This document shows positions 1-11,800 of a stretch of 64,000 nucleotides of DNA, piece by piece. The notes under the pieces are model-generated. The model ran no database searches. It worked only from the letters and a program-made list of their open reading frames with translations, and was not told where the DNA came from. The translations under genes were made by a program, and so were the position numbers. Numbering within the stretch: the stretch's first letter is position 1; each line of letters starts with the position of its first letter. Origin of the DNA: Thuidium tamariscinum (taxonomy: Eukaryota; Streptophyta; Bryopsida; Hypnales; Thuidiaceae); assembly GCA_947034885.2 (NCBI GenBank), contig OX344750.2:34830821-34894820 (forward strand), written 5' to 3'.

Positions 1-219
1 AAGCTTGACAAGTATTGTTTCAAGAGGATAAATAAACAACCATTGGATCAAGAAAGAAGAAATTAATCCCTTCATTGGATGAACAAGAAGATAATGAGTC
101 AACTAATCAATAATCTTGTATAACGAAGTTCATTCTTTACAAAAGTAATCCCTATCAATCAAATATTTTTTTTAAATCTTAACAAGTTCCATTATTGATA
201 CATTAAGACAAAACTGTAG
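1..219. other. AT-rich intergenic DNA
   Basis: No gene or clear repeat is visible here. Confidence 0.5.
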
Positions 220-605
220 GTGCCTACATTGGCCTTTGAGAAGACCTACGCTACTATAAGATACTCATGAACAAAATGAAATTTGGTGCAACTAAGATCT
301 TTCCATATATAATGAAACCACACAAACAAAAAGAATTCTAAAATTTAAACAAGTCAATTGACTTAAAAATGAAGAGGGAATAGTTGATGCCCTCCTATTG
401 GCCTTGAAAAGACTTATAATGCTACAAGACATGATCAACCAAAATAAAATTTAGTGTAGCAAAGATTTTTATCAACAAATTTTCTTTCTAAAATCTAAAC
501 AATTGTAATAATAATACATCTATAAAAATCATTAGTACCTTTCCCTAGGCCTCAAAAAGATCTACATTATTATAGGATAATGATCAACCAATACTTTATA
601 TTAAC
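220..605. repeat. Degenerate tandem repeat, three units of about 150-167 bp
   Basis: Three diverged direct units begin near 221, 387 and 535. Each starts with a CC..GGCCTT-like segment, continues through AAAGAYYTA and ends with ATGATCAACCAA-like and AAAATTTAGTG-like blocks. The spacing (167, then 148 bp) suggests an old satellite-like array or a segmental triplication. No coding potential is seen. Confidence 0.6.
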
Positions 606-853
606 TTAATTCCATCTTTATTCATCTTTCATATCAATTGAGTTCTTCATTTTTGTAATGTATATTTTTAAGTAAGATTGAAAATTAGAATCTTTATCCA
701 ATTTGAACATAACCACGGTAATAGATCCACGGTAATAGGTCTACAAAAATAGGTACTAAAATTGATTAGAAATAAAAAATTTTGATTCAAATTTTAAGAT
801 GGAATCAATTTTAATGAATGAAATTAAGTTTTATAATGCTTCTTCAAATTTTT

Positions 854-911
854 AAGCTCTGTGCTTACAGAATCCCTTCTCTACACTCACAAGCTCACAG
901 AATAGCACCGC
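854..911. repeat. Solitary Family 5 terminal repeat
   Basis: The segment holds CTCACAAGCTCACAGAATAGCA and matches the right end of the Family 5 element that ends at 37269 (CACGCTCACAAAATAGCATC). No left partner is found upstream, so this is probably a remnant. It directly abuts a Family 1 copy, as it nearly does at 37.3 kb. Confidence 0.45.
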
Positions 912-912
912 T

Positions 913-1637
913 AATTTTTTTGGTAACTAGGTATTGTGGGTAGTTTAGCCAAATATATATAAATAAATAAATTCAAAAACAAAAATTTGAAATTAATTTC
1001 CTAGATTTATATATACATGAAAAGCTTTGAATCATTTCATTTTGATCAATGAGTCAAAAGTTATGAGTTTTTTTTGTTTGCAAGTAGTTATCAATTCCAT
1101 GCTCTAAAATAAAATTTGAAGTTCTTTATTTTATTCAATTTTCAATATTTTTGAAAAAAAAATCATAAGATGTCAATTGTTAATTAAAACATTGCAACCA
1201 TCGGAATTGTCAATTCTAAGTTCTGTAACTAAATTCTTAACAGTTTAGTGTTTTGTATCATTCTCTACTTCTTTCTACTTAATATTTTTTTCCAATATGT
1301 TGTCTAGTTTCAAATGATGTGAAAATTTTCAAGCATGTAGCAAACTTTCCTTGAAGAACAAATCCAAAGAAGCACCACCATTTTGGACGTTTTTAAATAC
1401 AAATGTGAGCTTGTGAAGTGCAGTTGCCCATTTTTTCATAGGGCCAAAAGAAAGATTTTTTAAATTCAAAATCTCATATCTTGCAATTTGCATGGTGTAA
1501 ATTTATGAAATTTTCAAGTCAACATACTACAAGATCCAATAGTTACATTTTTTTTCCCTAAAATTTGATACTTGTATTAAAAATGGCAGTTTTAGAACAT
1601 TTTTCGTAACAATATAATCAAGGAACTTAAGAGGTAA
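913..1637 (+). mobile_element. Family 1 TTAA-type MITE, decayed copy 1
   Basis: The body matches the other Family 1 copies over long blocks: GAGTCAAAAGTTATGAG, CTACTTCTTTCTACTTA, a TGTTGTCTAG variant of TGTTGTACAATTC, and AAGTGCAGTTGCCC. The right end is decayed (ACTTAAGAGG then TAAC). The left end has been lost or replaced by the Family 5 remnant, and the copy is internally shortened. It is non-autonomous and no transposase is visible. Confidence 0.7.
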
Positions 1638-2522
1638 CTAATGTGACTAGTGTTTTGATACTATGATTATGAATATTATTCTTTTGTATGTAGTAGAATA
1701 ATTTTTTCAAATTCTACCGTAGGAAACATATATAATTAGTTTGATTTATTGTTGACATACCTTTATTTTCAGCCTTAATAGATATTATGAAGTTGTATAT
1801 TGATAATGGGTGATAAGAAATTCCGTAAGTTTAAACAATATAAATGACCATCTTCTTGATTTTTTCCACCTCTAAATACTTCATTATACTACAAGAAATC
1901 AACACAAGATGTACTAATTTGTATTGATTGTGAAAAAAATTACAATTAAAAATTTATTCTTTGAAATTTGTTCATAACTTTTGATTGAAGACTCAAAGTG
2001 TCAAATAAATTTTTGGAGATGAAACTTGGTTTGATTTCCTACATTTTCATAGTTCAAAGTTTAAGAAGAAAAAACGATTTATGCCTACAATTCCTAATGA
2101 TGACTTACTATGAATGGTTGAGCTTCTATTCATCTTAATTTGTGTATTCTATGTGGTTTGTTTTACCCTCTATCACCTCACTTGTATAAAGAGGTTGTCT
2201 TTTCCTTTCTCCTCTCATCATGATATATAACACTCAAAGTTCTAATGTCAATTATATATTGTACTACATTGAATATAGTGTTGAATTTTGTAAAATTCAA
2301 TTTTAATTAAATGTTTATAAATTTTTTTATAGCCTTGTCCACATGGTGGGTCTATTGATGTGGTAGCTTTTTTTGGGTGGTGTTTTTTGCTTGTGTGGTA
2401 GTCTATATATTTGGATTTTTTAATAATAAAAATTGACTAAATTTTGAGATAAAATCAATACACTTGTGTTGATTATTTGTCTAAATTGAGATGTCCTAAC
2501 CAATAGAAATAATCAACATATG
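1638..2522. other. AT-rich intergenic DNA
   Basis: No gene, RNA or recognisable repeat is visible. Confidence 0.5.
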
Positions 2523-3050
2523 TTAGTTCATTTTCATATTGTTTTGGACACTATTTTTTCTTTTAGTATTAAAATGATAGGTGAATTGGCCATTTAAGAA
2601 AAGTAATGGATTGTATTGAGATTCATCTAGATGTGTGACTTTGTTGTGACAATTGTACAATGCATGCAACATCCGCTTCAAGAAGGCTAAACAAAGATCA
2701 ACAACAAATGGAATTGCAGAACCATTGGTATCACCATTAGCAACAACATAAGTTGCTAAGTAAAGAATCTCATAACTTGGTGTTCCTAACCAATGGAAAG
2801 CCAATGATGAGAAGCCTAGAAAATATCCTTCATTAGATGTCAAAGAGATCCTTGTTTAGAAGTTGTATATTTTGGCAGCCATGGTCATTGATGAAGAGCC
2901 TTTTTATGGAACTTCATCTATCTTCTTCACTGACAATAAGAAGGTGCCGGCCCTAGCTGTCAAATCATTCTCATTCAACGTCAAAGAAGGGGTGATGATA
3001 TTGATGGCTTTGTATAGTGGCATGGTATATGCATGAGTGACTAGTGAAAG
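2523..3050 (-). pseudogene. Possible decayed coding remnant, unrecognised
   Basis: The minus strand keeps a 106-codon open stretch at 2843-2523, with hydrophobic segments such as LGFSSLAFHWLG and PFVVDLCLAFL. Further protein-like sequence lies upstream in the same frame (for example SLTLNENDL and VKKIDEVP) but is interrupted by stops. Base composition is slightly less AT-rich than the flanks. I do not recognise the family. It could be an old host gene fragment or part of an unclassified transposable element, and it may also be chance. Confidence 0.25.
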
Positions 3051-3320
3051 AAATGCACTCAATCAAATTGGTTGCATGAAGCTTCATATATACAATTTCA
3101 ATTGGTATTCTAAATAGGCGATTGAAATTAGTTGTGATAGGGGTGAATTATGCTTGCTTGAGGCTATAATGCTACTAAAGAGGACATTTTTGCACCAATT
3201 AGCTGGTGAATGTTATATCACATTCTAACTATAGGAGAAGTTTTGTTTATGTTGGTTATGGCTAGGAGTGGACAATGCAAATTGAAGCTTGTAGTAGTAA
3301 ATGTCTTTGTTGTGGGGAGC

Positions 3321-3655
3321 ATTAGAGGAGATTTGAGGGCATTGAAATCCCGCAAGTTATTTTGAGTTCTCAAATTGTGGAAACATGCCACATCAACAAT
3401 CTGACGTGGTCAAGAGAGTGCCACATTAGAATTTTTAAATTTTTTAAAAACATTATTTTTGAATTTTAAAAAAAATCGGTTTTAGGGTTTTAAACATTTT
3501 TTAGGATTTTTGGAAAAAAATAATTTTTAATTTATTTTTTCAGAAATCCAAAGAATTCAACCAATAGGACTGATCTGCAGTTTCTGGACAACACAAGGAA
3601 CGGGTTGGGAAACAACCTTGAAATAGTCTTTTGTTGTCCTCAATTCCCCTCTAAT
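3321..3655. mobile_element. Family 2 MITE, copy 1 (335 bp)
   Basis: The ends are inverted repeats: ATTAGAGGAGATTTGAGG on the left, and CCTCAATTCCCCTCTAAT on the right. The core carries CTGACGTGGTCAAGAGAG, shared with the copies at 11.1, 31.1, 44.1 and 45.3 kb. No coding capacity. Confidence 0.75.
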
Positions 3656-4443
3656 GGAATTGATGTTTGATATGTTGGGAATTTTTCTTGGGAAAGGATT
3701 TTTCTAATAATTGTGTTGTTTGAATCTATATATATACCTCAAGAATTGTTGGCTATAGGATTATGAACTCAAATTTACATGATTATAGTGGTTAAAACAC
3801 TCCAAGAAAATGGAGGTAATTGTGACTACAAAAAACGATTGTTTTATGACTGCTAGAACTCATTTTTTTTAAATGTGATTGCGAGGTGACTTTGACCTTT
3901 GTACTCATCTATAAATCACTTTCATTGACCTAAAATCTACATGTTCTTGAAATCTAAGAATGACTATTATCACCATCTTTTTCTTTCTAGTAGGGCAATG
4001 GATGAGAAAGTTTGATGTGAAAAGTGCTTTTACATCTACATTGGAAGTCATTTGGAAGTCATGAGAGACCTATAATATATCTAATGTGGACAGCCACGTG
4101 TTCAATCGTTCTTGACTTACAACTTAGTTGCAATAAATCCTTATTACATCTGACATAGACAATCATGCATGTAGGATGTCATTTTGTAATCATTTGTAAG
4201 TTGCAGTGAAGTCACATTGTAGTCACATTGTAACACATGGCAAGTTATTCTAAAGTTATTTTGAAGTCAGGTACATTTAAGATTTAGGTCATTTTCCTAT
4301 TATTTTTAAGGTTGTGGTAATATGTACACAAAGGAATGTAATGACAATTGGATAGAAAGTAGTCATTTTGCAATCACATATAAATACATTTCAATACAAC
4401 ATACACCAAATGCCATTCACCATACACAATATGCCATATACAA
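3656..4443. other. AT-rich intergenic DNA
   Basis: Short imperfect repeats of GTCATTTTGNAATCA and CATTGTAGTCACATTGTA occur between 4060 and 4380, but no definable element or gene is seen. Confidence 0.45.
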
Positions 4444-4706
4444 TTGAGTTATTTGTAAAGTACCCTAAACTGGGGTTTAAACCTATGAGTTTTGTGAAAA
4501 AGCTGGTTGAGTTAAAAAAGTTGAAATAAAAGTGGATATGAAACTTATTTTTCTATCAAAATGGTGCCTAAAAAAGTTTGGTCCCCACTTTTGAAGTTGT
4601 GTGACATAAGTATCTTGCAAAAAAGTTTGATGCTTCAACTATAGTTGCCTTCTCAACTTCAAAAAAAGTCATGCCTAAAGTGAGGGGAACTTTACAAATA
4701 ACTCAA
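4444..4706. mobile_element. MITE-like element with 18-bp perfect inverted ends
   Basis: TTGAGTTATTTGTAAAGT at the left end is the exact reverse complement of ACTTTACAAATAACTCAA at the right end. The inner bases (ACCCTAAAC on the left; TAAAGTGAGGGGA on the right) diverge after a few positions. The span of 263 bp, the AT-rich interior and the absence of an ORF fit a MITE. No second copy is seen in the window and the target duplication is unclear. Confidence 0.65.
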
Positions 4707-5178
4707 ATATAGTATATAATATACCATACACCATATTTGACAAATGTGTTATTTGACTTCTAGAGTCACTTAGTGTGAGCGCTTTATTCCCACCCTTGGA
4801 ATTAAGCGATCACAACCAGGTTCTTTTGCAAACTAACTCCTATGGGTATCTAAGCGTCAAATCCATTGTGCCTTCCAAGCAATGAATCTTTTGCTATCCT
4901 ACCTACTCTAATTCATGAGTTGTTCCTACCTAGAACATTCTTCTTACCCTACCTTAGGTGTTTGGCTTGCCTTGTTCTCTGTTAAATGATCATTCCTTCC
5001 TATTTTATCCTACATGTTTTATCCCTTTGACTTTATTTCGTTGTATTTGCCTCCCTACTCTAATTCTAGGTAATTCCTCTTACTTTACTTGTATGTATTT
5101 TCCTTCCTACTTTATCTCTAGGTATTGGATCCTCCTATTCTACCTCTACGTGTGATGTTCCTCTATTCTACGCTCACA

Positions 5179-5405
5179 TATTTATTCCTTTCATTCTATC
5201 CCTCCGTATTACGCTTGGACTCTACTTCTACTTTATATATTTTTGGGTTCTACTGTACGGTTGGATATTTATCCCTCTACTCTATGGATACGTATTTGTT
5301 CCTTTTATTCTACTTTTACGTATTACGTTCTTCTACTTCTACTCTATGTATTTTAGGGCTCTACTCTATTGTTGGGTATTTATCCCTCTACTCTACGGTT
5401 ATGTA
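5179..5405. repeat. Tandem duplication, two units of about 114 bp
   Basis: Unit 1 begins TATTTATTCCTTTCATTC at 5179 and unit 2 begins TATTTGTTCCTTTTATTC at 5293. Both continue through GTATTACG, CTTCTACT and TATTTATCCCTCTACTCTA. The spacing is 114 bp and the units are mildly diverged. The open frames at 4958-5430 are by-products of this stop-poor pyrimidine repeat. Confidence 0.75.
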
Positions 5406-5720
5406 TTCAAGGCTCTACTCTATTCTATAGTTGTCTTTCTATTTGTGCTTGCTAATCGCCGGCCCTTAATCTTAATTAGGACACTACCTCCTTCCTACTA
5501 ATTGATTCCTAATTGTATAAGCTACTTAAAGTCAAAAAAGTGAGGTTAGAAGCCCACCTCCGTTCCGTGTGTGGCCCACGCCGGGCCCTCTCTATTCCAT
5601 ACCACCTCCATAGCTCCCCATTGGTCAAAGTAGTTGGGCCTTAATCCTCAATTCGTTTTCCCCCTTTCGAGTTATCCCTTTAGACTACCTTCTATAATTG
5701 TATTCTATTTAAAATTCACT

Positions 5721-5825
5721 CCCTAAACTACTTTCTATACTAGCTCCCTAAGTTACTTTCTATAATTTGTATTTTATCTAGAACTAACTTCCTAAACTAC
5801 TTTCTATACTAGCTCCCTAAACTAT
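5721..5825. repeat. Short tandem repeat, period about 68 bp
   Basis: CCTAAACTACTTTCTATACT followed by AGCTCCCTAA occurs twice with a spacing near 68 bp, with ACTTTCTATAATT between the copies. Confidence 0.65.
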
Positions 5826-8100
5826 TTTTGTAATTTTAGTCTTTGGATCCCAAGGCGGATCCCGAACCCTACGGCCTCTAAGCTCCAGCGGATCCCCAAA
5901 CCTAGCGGATTCCAACCGTAGCGGACTCCGGCCCTCTGGGGGTGCGGCGTTTGCACTGGGGCTTCGCTTTTGGGTGGAGCTCTAGTTCTTGAACTGGACA
6001 CTCTAAACTCAGTTCCTAATGAGTTGCAAGGGTGTTTCAAACAAAGGCTTGGTCTTAGTCTTGGTTGTCCTAATCTAAAAGACAACTAGCATTAGGTTGT
6101 TGGAAGTTAAACGTTGGATTAGTTTTCAATGTGTTGGAAATTAAACGTTGTTACTAACTCAAAGAAAATTGCTTTTGACACCCCACTAAGACTTAGGGGG
6201 TTCAAAGCTTCGCCGTGAGGGTGAGAATTTTAACACGTGACTAAGACTTTTGGGTCCCTAACAAGCTAATGAAGCCAAGGCTTTGCCGTCCCTCATAGGA
6301 CTAATATAACTCCGTTAACAAGAGAGGAAAAGGGGGGGGGGAAAGGAGGAAGTTGCACAAAGAGTAGCATACATTCTAAATCACCTCACTAATTAACCCC
6401 TTGATTCCTCTCACATCTCTCCTACAACAACACTCAATGATTCCACAACCTACAAATTGCTCAATATCAAGTTGTATAAGTACCACAGTAGCTTCAGGAG
6501 GTCTCAAGTTTCCAAGGTGCAAATTACAAGTACCAAGGGTGTAAAAAACCTTCAAAAACTATCAAAGGCTTCTTTAGCATAACAAGCCAAAGAAAATCTG
6601 GCATAATCCAGGCCCAATAGTACTCCCCCCCAAATCGTGGGGAGTGAGAGAGAGAGAATGAGTGGAGAATGCCGCTCCTTTTATACCCAAAAGGGAGCAA
6701 CCCCCCCTCCGTAATCTACTAAGAAAAATTAGATAAAAGAAATAAGATAGTATGTACATGTGACATTTTCCCAAATCTAACTATCCACTTAAGATCTATG
6801 TAATTTGAATTTAGAATTCAAACCTCACCTAATCCTTACAAGAACTTGCAATCTACCTACTTTTACCTTCCCAAAATCTACAAGTTTCTACATGGGAGTG
6901 GTTCCCATGTGTTCCCACTTACTTTCTACTTCTACTTCAAATTTACTTACACTAAGCACTTAGAGCTTCCTTCACTCAGTTTTTTTTGAGGTTGTACTTG
7001 CTCCCACATATGTCTGAAGTGCCCCACACGTTTCCCACGGCCATTGGGGCCCAAATCCCTTAAATTCTCATTAGGGGGCTTGAAACCCCATTTCTTCCAC
7101 CATGTGCTGTTCCAAAACTTTAACTTTTGGAGTTTGACTCCGATTTGCAAATGGATTGTGCTGTTGGGTCCGGAAAGTCATAATTAGTCTGACATAGGCT
7201 GGGGTCAAAGTTGGGATAAATTCCCAACTTTTGGAGTTTGACTTTTTTGAACCTTATTCCTTCACCAAGCTCTTAAGTAGATAGAGGGGGTAATAATAAA
7301 CCTAAATTGGGCCTCGATAGGATGCCGTATGCTCCCAATACGCCGGTCAACTTTCAATACCGTCATTTAAATTGCCAATTGTTGAGGGAGGTTGCCAATT
7401 CGGGGTCTTCTGCCTATCAATATGTCTTGAAACTTGAGGGAGTGCTCCATTGGTGTGAGACCGCCTCGCCGGATTTTTAGTGGGATTTACAGCACCTTGA
7501 GATATTCTTGTGAATTTCCACCCAAAGACTGCTGCAATTGACTGCCTAGGAAAATATCCATAATGCTTTGGAAAATTTCCAAACTTTAGAGGGGACCTCC
7601 CATGGGATCCTCCCAAGTGGGTGTAGACTCACATCTTCACTGCGTACGTTGGAAATTAGGGAAACGCTAGGTACCTGCAATTCAAGGTTAGTATTCTACC
7701 CCGTATTCTCTTCAATGCTATGGGGAGTGGGAATCTCAGCCTAAACTCTCCTATGGAATCTTCCTAACCCAGCAAGGCCTTTTTTAGGCTTCTTACCCTA
7801 AACCCCCATTTTTATTCAGAGTGTCGTCTGTTTGACCAAAGCAAGATCCATTTGGGATACAACTATCCTAAACCCCTTCTATTGACCAAATGGCGTATTT
7901 GCATGTAGGATGCCAATACTGGTTTTATCCTCTTTTATGGGTTCTATGGGCCTAATTATACCTTAGATTGTGTAGGAATCTAAAAAAAGAATCCATAACT
8001 CCGTGAGTCTCTGGTGACGAATCGGGGGCTCACACTTAGTATGTGAGTATAAAGAGGTGAAATGGAAATTCCTTTATATAAGTGGGGGTGGGAGGCATGA

Positions 8101-9250
8101 CAAACTATGTGGGATATCTAAAATGCAGGAATTATATAAGAAATTATATTTTAAATCTAGTTTAGACATAGTAGATTAACTTTCTTCAAGAAACTTTGAA
8201 CTAATAAAAGTTGAAAAATCAATCACACTCTCATCTCCAAAAATTTGTTTTAGATTGTAGCCTTCAAATTAAAATTTGTGGACATTTTTGCTTACATTTC
8301 TAACCTTGTTTTTCAATCTAGTAGCACAATAGACATGATGGAGTTATTTTTGTGTTGTTACCCCAATGCAATACTGTAACGTGACTTCCAATTGATTAAA
8401 CATAGTCAAGTAGAAGTCATAGCCAACTCCTCTTGAACAAGTGTCATAGAAAATTAGTGTTAAGAATGTTGATTTGGTTACATCTTGCAGCTGGGTTCTA
8501 GGAGAGAGGCTTCACAATGAAGTTCTAGGCGTGTACAAAAAATAAAAGTATATGATTTCTTGGCCAAAATTATACATTAAAGAATATGGCCAACAAAATA
8601 AATAATTTTCAACAAAACAAAAAATTGCCCATTTCAAAAGACTTCTTGGTAATGAGAATTGACCAAAAAAATGAGGTTAAAACCATCTCTAATGTTTAGA
8701 AGTGTGAATACAAAGGACACCTACTTGCATGAACGTAGAGGGTATAAAATTATGTGTTTTTGAATTTATTTTTCTAGGATCATGTGTACCTATTAGGAAA
8801 TTATTCTGCAAAAATTTCAGCTCAAAACATTAATTTAAACCACTCAATAGTAAGAAAAATTTGTAAATGTTAAACAATGACAAATTAACAAAATTGACTT
8901 TTAAATATAAAATGATTTTTTTAAATTCTGAAAAATAAGGGATTTATAATTACAATCAAGATATCTAGAATTAGATTTTTATTTTGGGCATTTAGTTCAT
9001 AGTTCATAAATTATAGCATTTCAAAATTAAAACACAACAAAACTGGCAGGTGTTTCTTGTAGGGGCAAATAAATCTCAATATTTTGTAAACTAGGATCTT
9101 GTAGGGTAACAAGTTTACACACTTGCTTCATTTTTTCATTTTCAAAATTTGAATGTGAGTCATTGTAAGAAATACTTCACATTTTCGGCTCAAATTAGCA
9201 AAAGTATTGCAATACCATGACTTTTGGAATAAAATTTTCTTGAATGAAAT
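8101..9250. other. AT-rich intergenic DNA
   Basis: No gene or clear element is visible. Confidence 0.45.
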
Positions 9251-9254
9251 AAAA

Positions 9255-9740
9255 TATGGATAATTTATAAAGCACTCTAAATAATACATAAGTGAAAATT
9301 TAACCAAAAAAAATGTTTCCCTAAAAGTTATGCTCTCTCAAAGAATGATGGAAAATGCAAGAAAATAGATATTTTGGAATTTATTTTTAGAAAATAAAAA
9401 ATATATTAAAAAATTCTAACTTAAAGATGCTTCTATTCAAAGATTTTCATCTTCAAGGGAAAAAAATTCTACTCTCTCCATGTGCACTAAGATAGTGCAC
9501 TTTGAACACATGTAGAAGGTGGACACTTCATTATTTTTAGAAACTCTCTTCACAATATTGTGTAACAATGGTGGAAATCTTGAAAGCCCAATTTTCACCT
9601 TCAAATTTACATTTTGGGTTGGAAATAGTACTAAGATCCTTCAAAATGACCAAAGTAGACATCCAATTGGGGGCAATTTAAAAATAATAAAATAATATAA
9701 AAATTTGGAGAAAATAATTTATTATGTGAAACTACTACAT
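9255..9740. repeat. Dispersed repeat G, copy 1
   Basis: The segment matches 35085-35560 in the same orientation and block order: CTAAAAGTTAT, CTAACTTAAAG, a TAGTGCACTTT block, TTGTGTAACNNTGGT-like, CACCTTCAAATTTA, and GACATCCAATTGG against GTCATCCAATTGG. The copies are clearly diverged. No terminal repeats were found, so the element type is unknown. A weaker third resemblance lies near 21.7 kb. Confidence 0.6.
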
Positions 9741-10066
9741 CTACCTTCATTCTAAATTTTATAGCAAATGTATATATAAGGTCACTTATTTCTGTTCATT
9801 TTATACTTGGCAAACTAGTGTTGACATTGAATAGTTTGAGATACTGGTGTGATATATGACATACAAAGAAGTAATGTTTGCATTGTTTATGGTGTATATT
9901 TCTAGCTGTTGTTGTATTCATCATATGCTATCTAAAGTTAACTCATTCTTTGTATCTTCGTAGGTTGTTGCTAATAAGCGATAAATGATTGTGTTCGAAG
10001 AATGCAACCACATATTATTGAAGTGTCCTCTATATGGCACTCATTTTATATTGATTAGGAGTGATG
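9741..10066. other. AT-rich intergenic DNA
   Basis: Nothing is recognised in this stretch. Confidence 0.4.
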
Positions 10067-10998
10067 TTAACCCCTAAAGGACCAAAGTGCTTTTTTGGCA
10101 ACATAGCGATTTTGGGCAGGTACGTGTGACTAGAGATTTCTATATTTTGGAACCAAAATTTAATAGAAGGTGTGGACGAGGAGTATCTTTCAAGCACAAC
10201 AATTTTTATGACTTTTGACTACATGGTTGAAAAGTTATTGCATAATATGTTGTTTGTTTCTCAACTCGGGCAGTTCGGGCAGATCAGAAAAAATCACTTT
10301 TTTTGGAAAACAAAATTTGAAATTGATTTTATAGATTTATATATATGTATAAATCTTTGAATCATTCCATTTGGATTAATGAGTCAAAAGTTATGCAGAA
10401 TTTTAGTTTGCGGGTAGTTATGGATTCTCTACTCTAAAATAAACTTTGAAGTCCTTTATTTTACTCAATTTTCAATATTTTTGAAAAAAACAAAAAACAT
10501 TGGATGTAGAATGTTTATTACAGCATTTGAACCATTGAGATTGGCATTTTTCAATTCAATAAATAAATTGTTAAACATTTAGTGTTTTGAATAATTCTCT
10601 ACTTCTCTCTACTTACTATTTTTTTTGTACATGTTGTACAATTCGAAATGATTTGAAATTTTTTGAGCATTTAGCCAACTTGAATTGAAGAATGAATCCA
10701 AAGAGTAACAACCATTTTGAATATTTTTTCATACAAATGTGGCCTTCTGAAGTGCAGCTGCCCGGATTTCCGCAGTGATAAAAAAGGGATTTTTGTAACT
10801 TCAAACACTATTATCTTACAATCTACATGGCGGAATTTTCTGAAATTTTTTATACATGCTCTCAAACTAGCTTACTCTAAGATCCTACGGTTACATTATT
10901 CTAAAAATGTTCTTTTTAAAAAATTTGATAGTTATCCTAAAAATGACAGTTTTGGAGCAATTTTGGTGAAAACATAGTCAAAAACCTTTAGGGGTTAA
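10067..10998 (+). mobile_element. Family 1 TTAA-type MITE, copy 2, intact ends
   Basis: The element is 924 bp (10071-10994) and is bounded by TTAA at 10067 and 10995. The ends are CCCCTAAAGGACC on the left and CCTTTAGGGG on the right. A TTAA target with CCC..GGG ends is what piggyBac-type transposons show; Kolobok elements also use TTAA. The interior carries the family landmarks GAGTCAAAAGTTATG, CTACTTACTATTTT, TGTTGTACAATTC, AAGTGCAGCTGCCCGGATTT and GTGAAAACATAGTCAAAAACC. It has only short open frames, so it is non-autonomous. Confidence 0.9.
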
Positions 10999-11800
10999 CT
11001 GCTAAAGGTTGTTGACTATGTTTTCACTGAAAATGCTCCCAAACTCATTAGATGTTTTTTGGGAGATTGGAAGACTGTTTTAGGCATGTTCCCAATGTTG
11101 TGAACAGTCAGAATAAAATATAATAAAAAAATAAAAAAATACTTTTTTTCGGAAAAAAAAAATTAATTTTTTAATTTTTTAATATTATTATCTGACGTGG
11201 CAGTCTCTCGACCACATCAGATCGCAGATGTGGCAGTTCCCGACAGCGTTCCCACAGTTGGGAACTCGTAGTCTTCTAAATTGCTGAAAAAACATAAGAT
11301 TTTTTAGTAATATGGTTTGAAAAGATGTGGAAAAAATTTCAGAAATTTCCACCATGTAGATTGCAAGATATTAACATTTGAATTGGCAAAAATCATTTTT
11401 CAATCCTTGTGAAAATCCGGGCAGCTGCACTTTACAACGTCACATATATATGAATTCTTTTTCGAAATGGTGGTTACTCTTTGAATTCCATTTTCAAAGC
11501 AAGTTGGCTATATGCTCAAAAAAATTCAAATCGTTTGGAATTGTACAACATAAAGGAAAAAAATAGTAAGTAGAAAATGCTTCAAAATACTAAATTGTGA
11601 ACAATTTATTTATGGAAGTGAAAACTTTCAATTCCGAAGGTTGTAATATTGTAATAAAAAATCTTCACCCAATTTTTTTAATTTTTTTTCAAAAATATTG
11701 AAAATTGAATTAAGTAAAGAATCTCAAGTTCTACCACTACCCCCAAACTACCCCAAACTAAACCTCCTTATAACTTTTGACTCATTGATCAAAATAGAAC
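10995..11800 (-). mobile_element. Family 1 TTAA-type MITE, copy 3, inverted and truncated
   Basis: This reverse-orientation copy begins at the TTAA shared with copy 2 (CTGCTAAAGG then GTTGACTATGTTTTCAC). It is split by a Family 2 MITE at 11047-11300 and resumes with GAAAAGATGTGG, GCAAGATATTAACATTTGAA, CCGGGCAGCTGCACTTTACA and ATAACTTTTGACTCATTGAT. It stops at about 11800, where L21-like exon sequence starts, so its outer end is missing. Copies 2 and 3 form a large inverted pair. Confidence 0.85.
11047..11300. mobile_element. Family 2 MITE, copy 2, nested in Family 1
   Basis: The left end is ATTAGATGTTTTTTGGGAGA and the right end is GTCTTCTAAATTGC with AAAACATAAGAT. The core is CTGACGTGGCAGTCTCTCGA with GTTGGGAACTCGTAGTCTTC. 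It interrupts Family 1 copy 3, so it is the younger of the two. Confidence 0.8.

Larger units (their letters stand above)
4750..8100. other. Unclassified block with higher GC than its flanks
   Basis: This block is pyrimidine-rich at 4.9-5.8 kb and more balanced in composition at 5.8-8.1 kb. The open frames are short and none has recognisable domains. It ends with CTCACACTTAGTATGTGAG near 8030. It may be a decayed transposable element, since its composition differs from the flanks, but I found no terminal repeats, primer-binding site or protein motif to classify it. Two local tandem repeats inside it are listed separately. Confidence 0.35.

Noticed and set aside
4958-5430. Two overlapping frames of 65 and 101 codons that look like membrane proteins
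   Set aside because: They fall in a pyrimidine-rich tandem repeat where stop codons are scarce; the hydrophobicity follows from T-rich codons.
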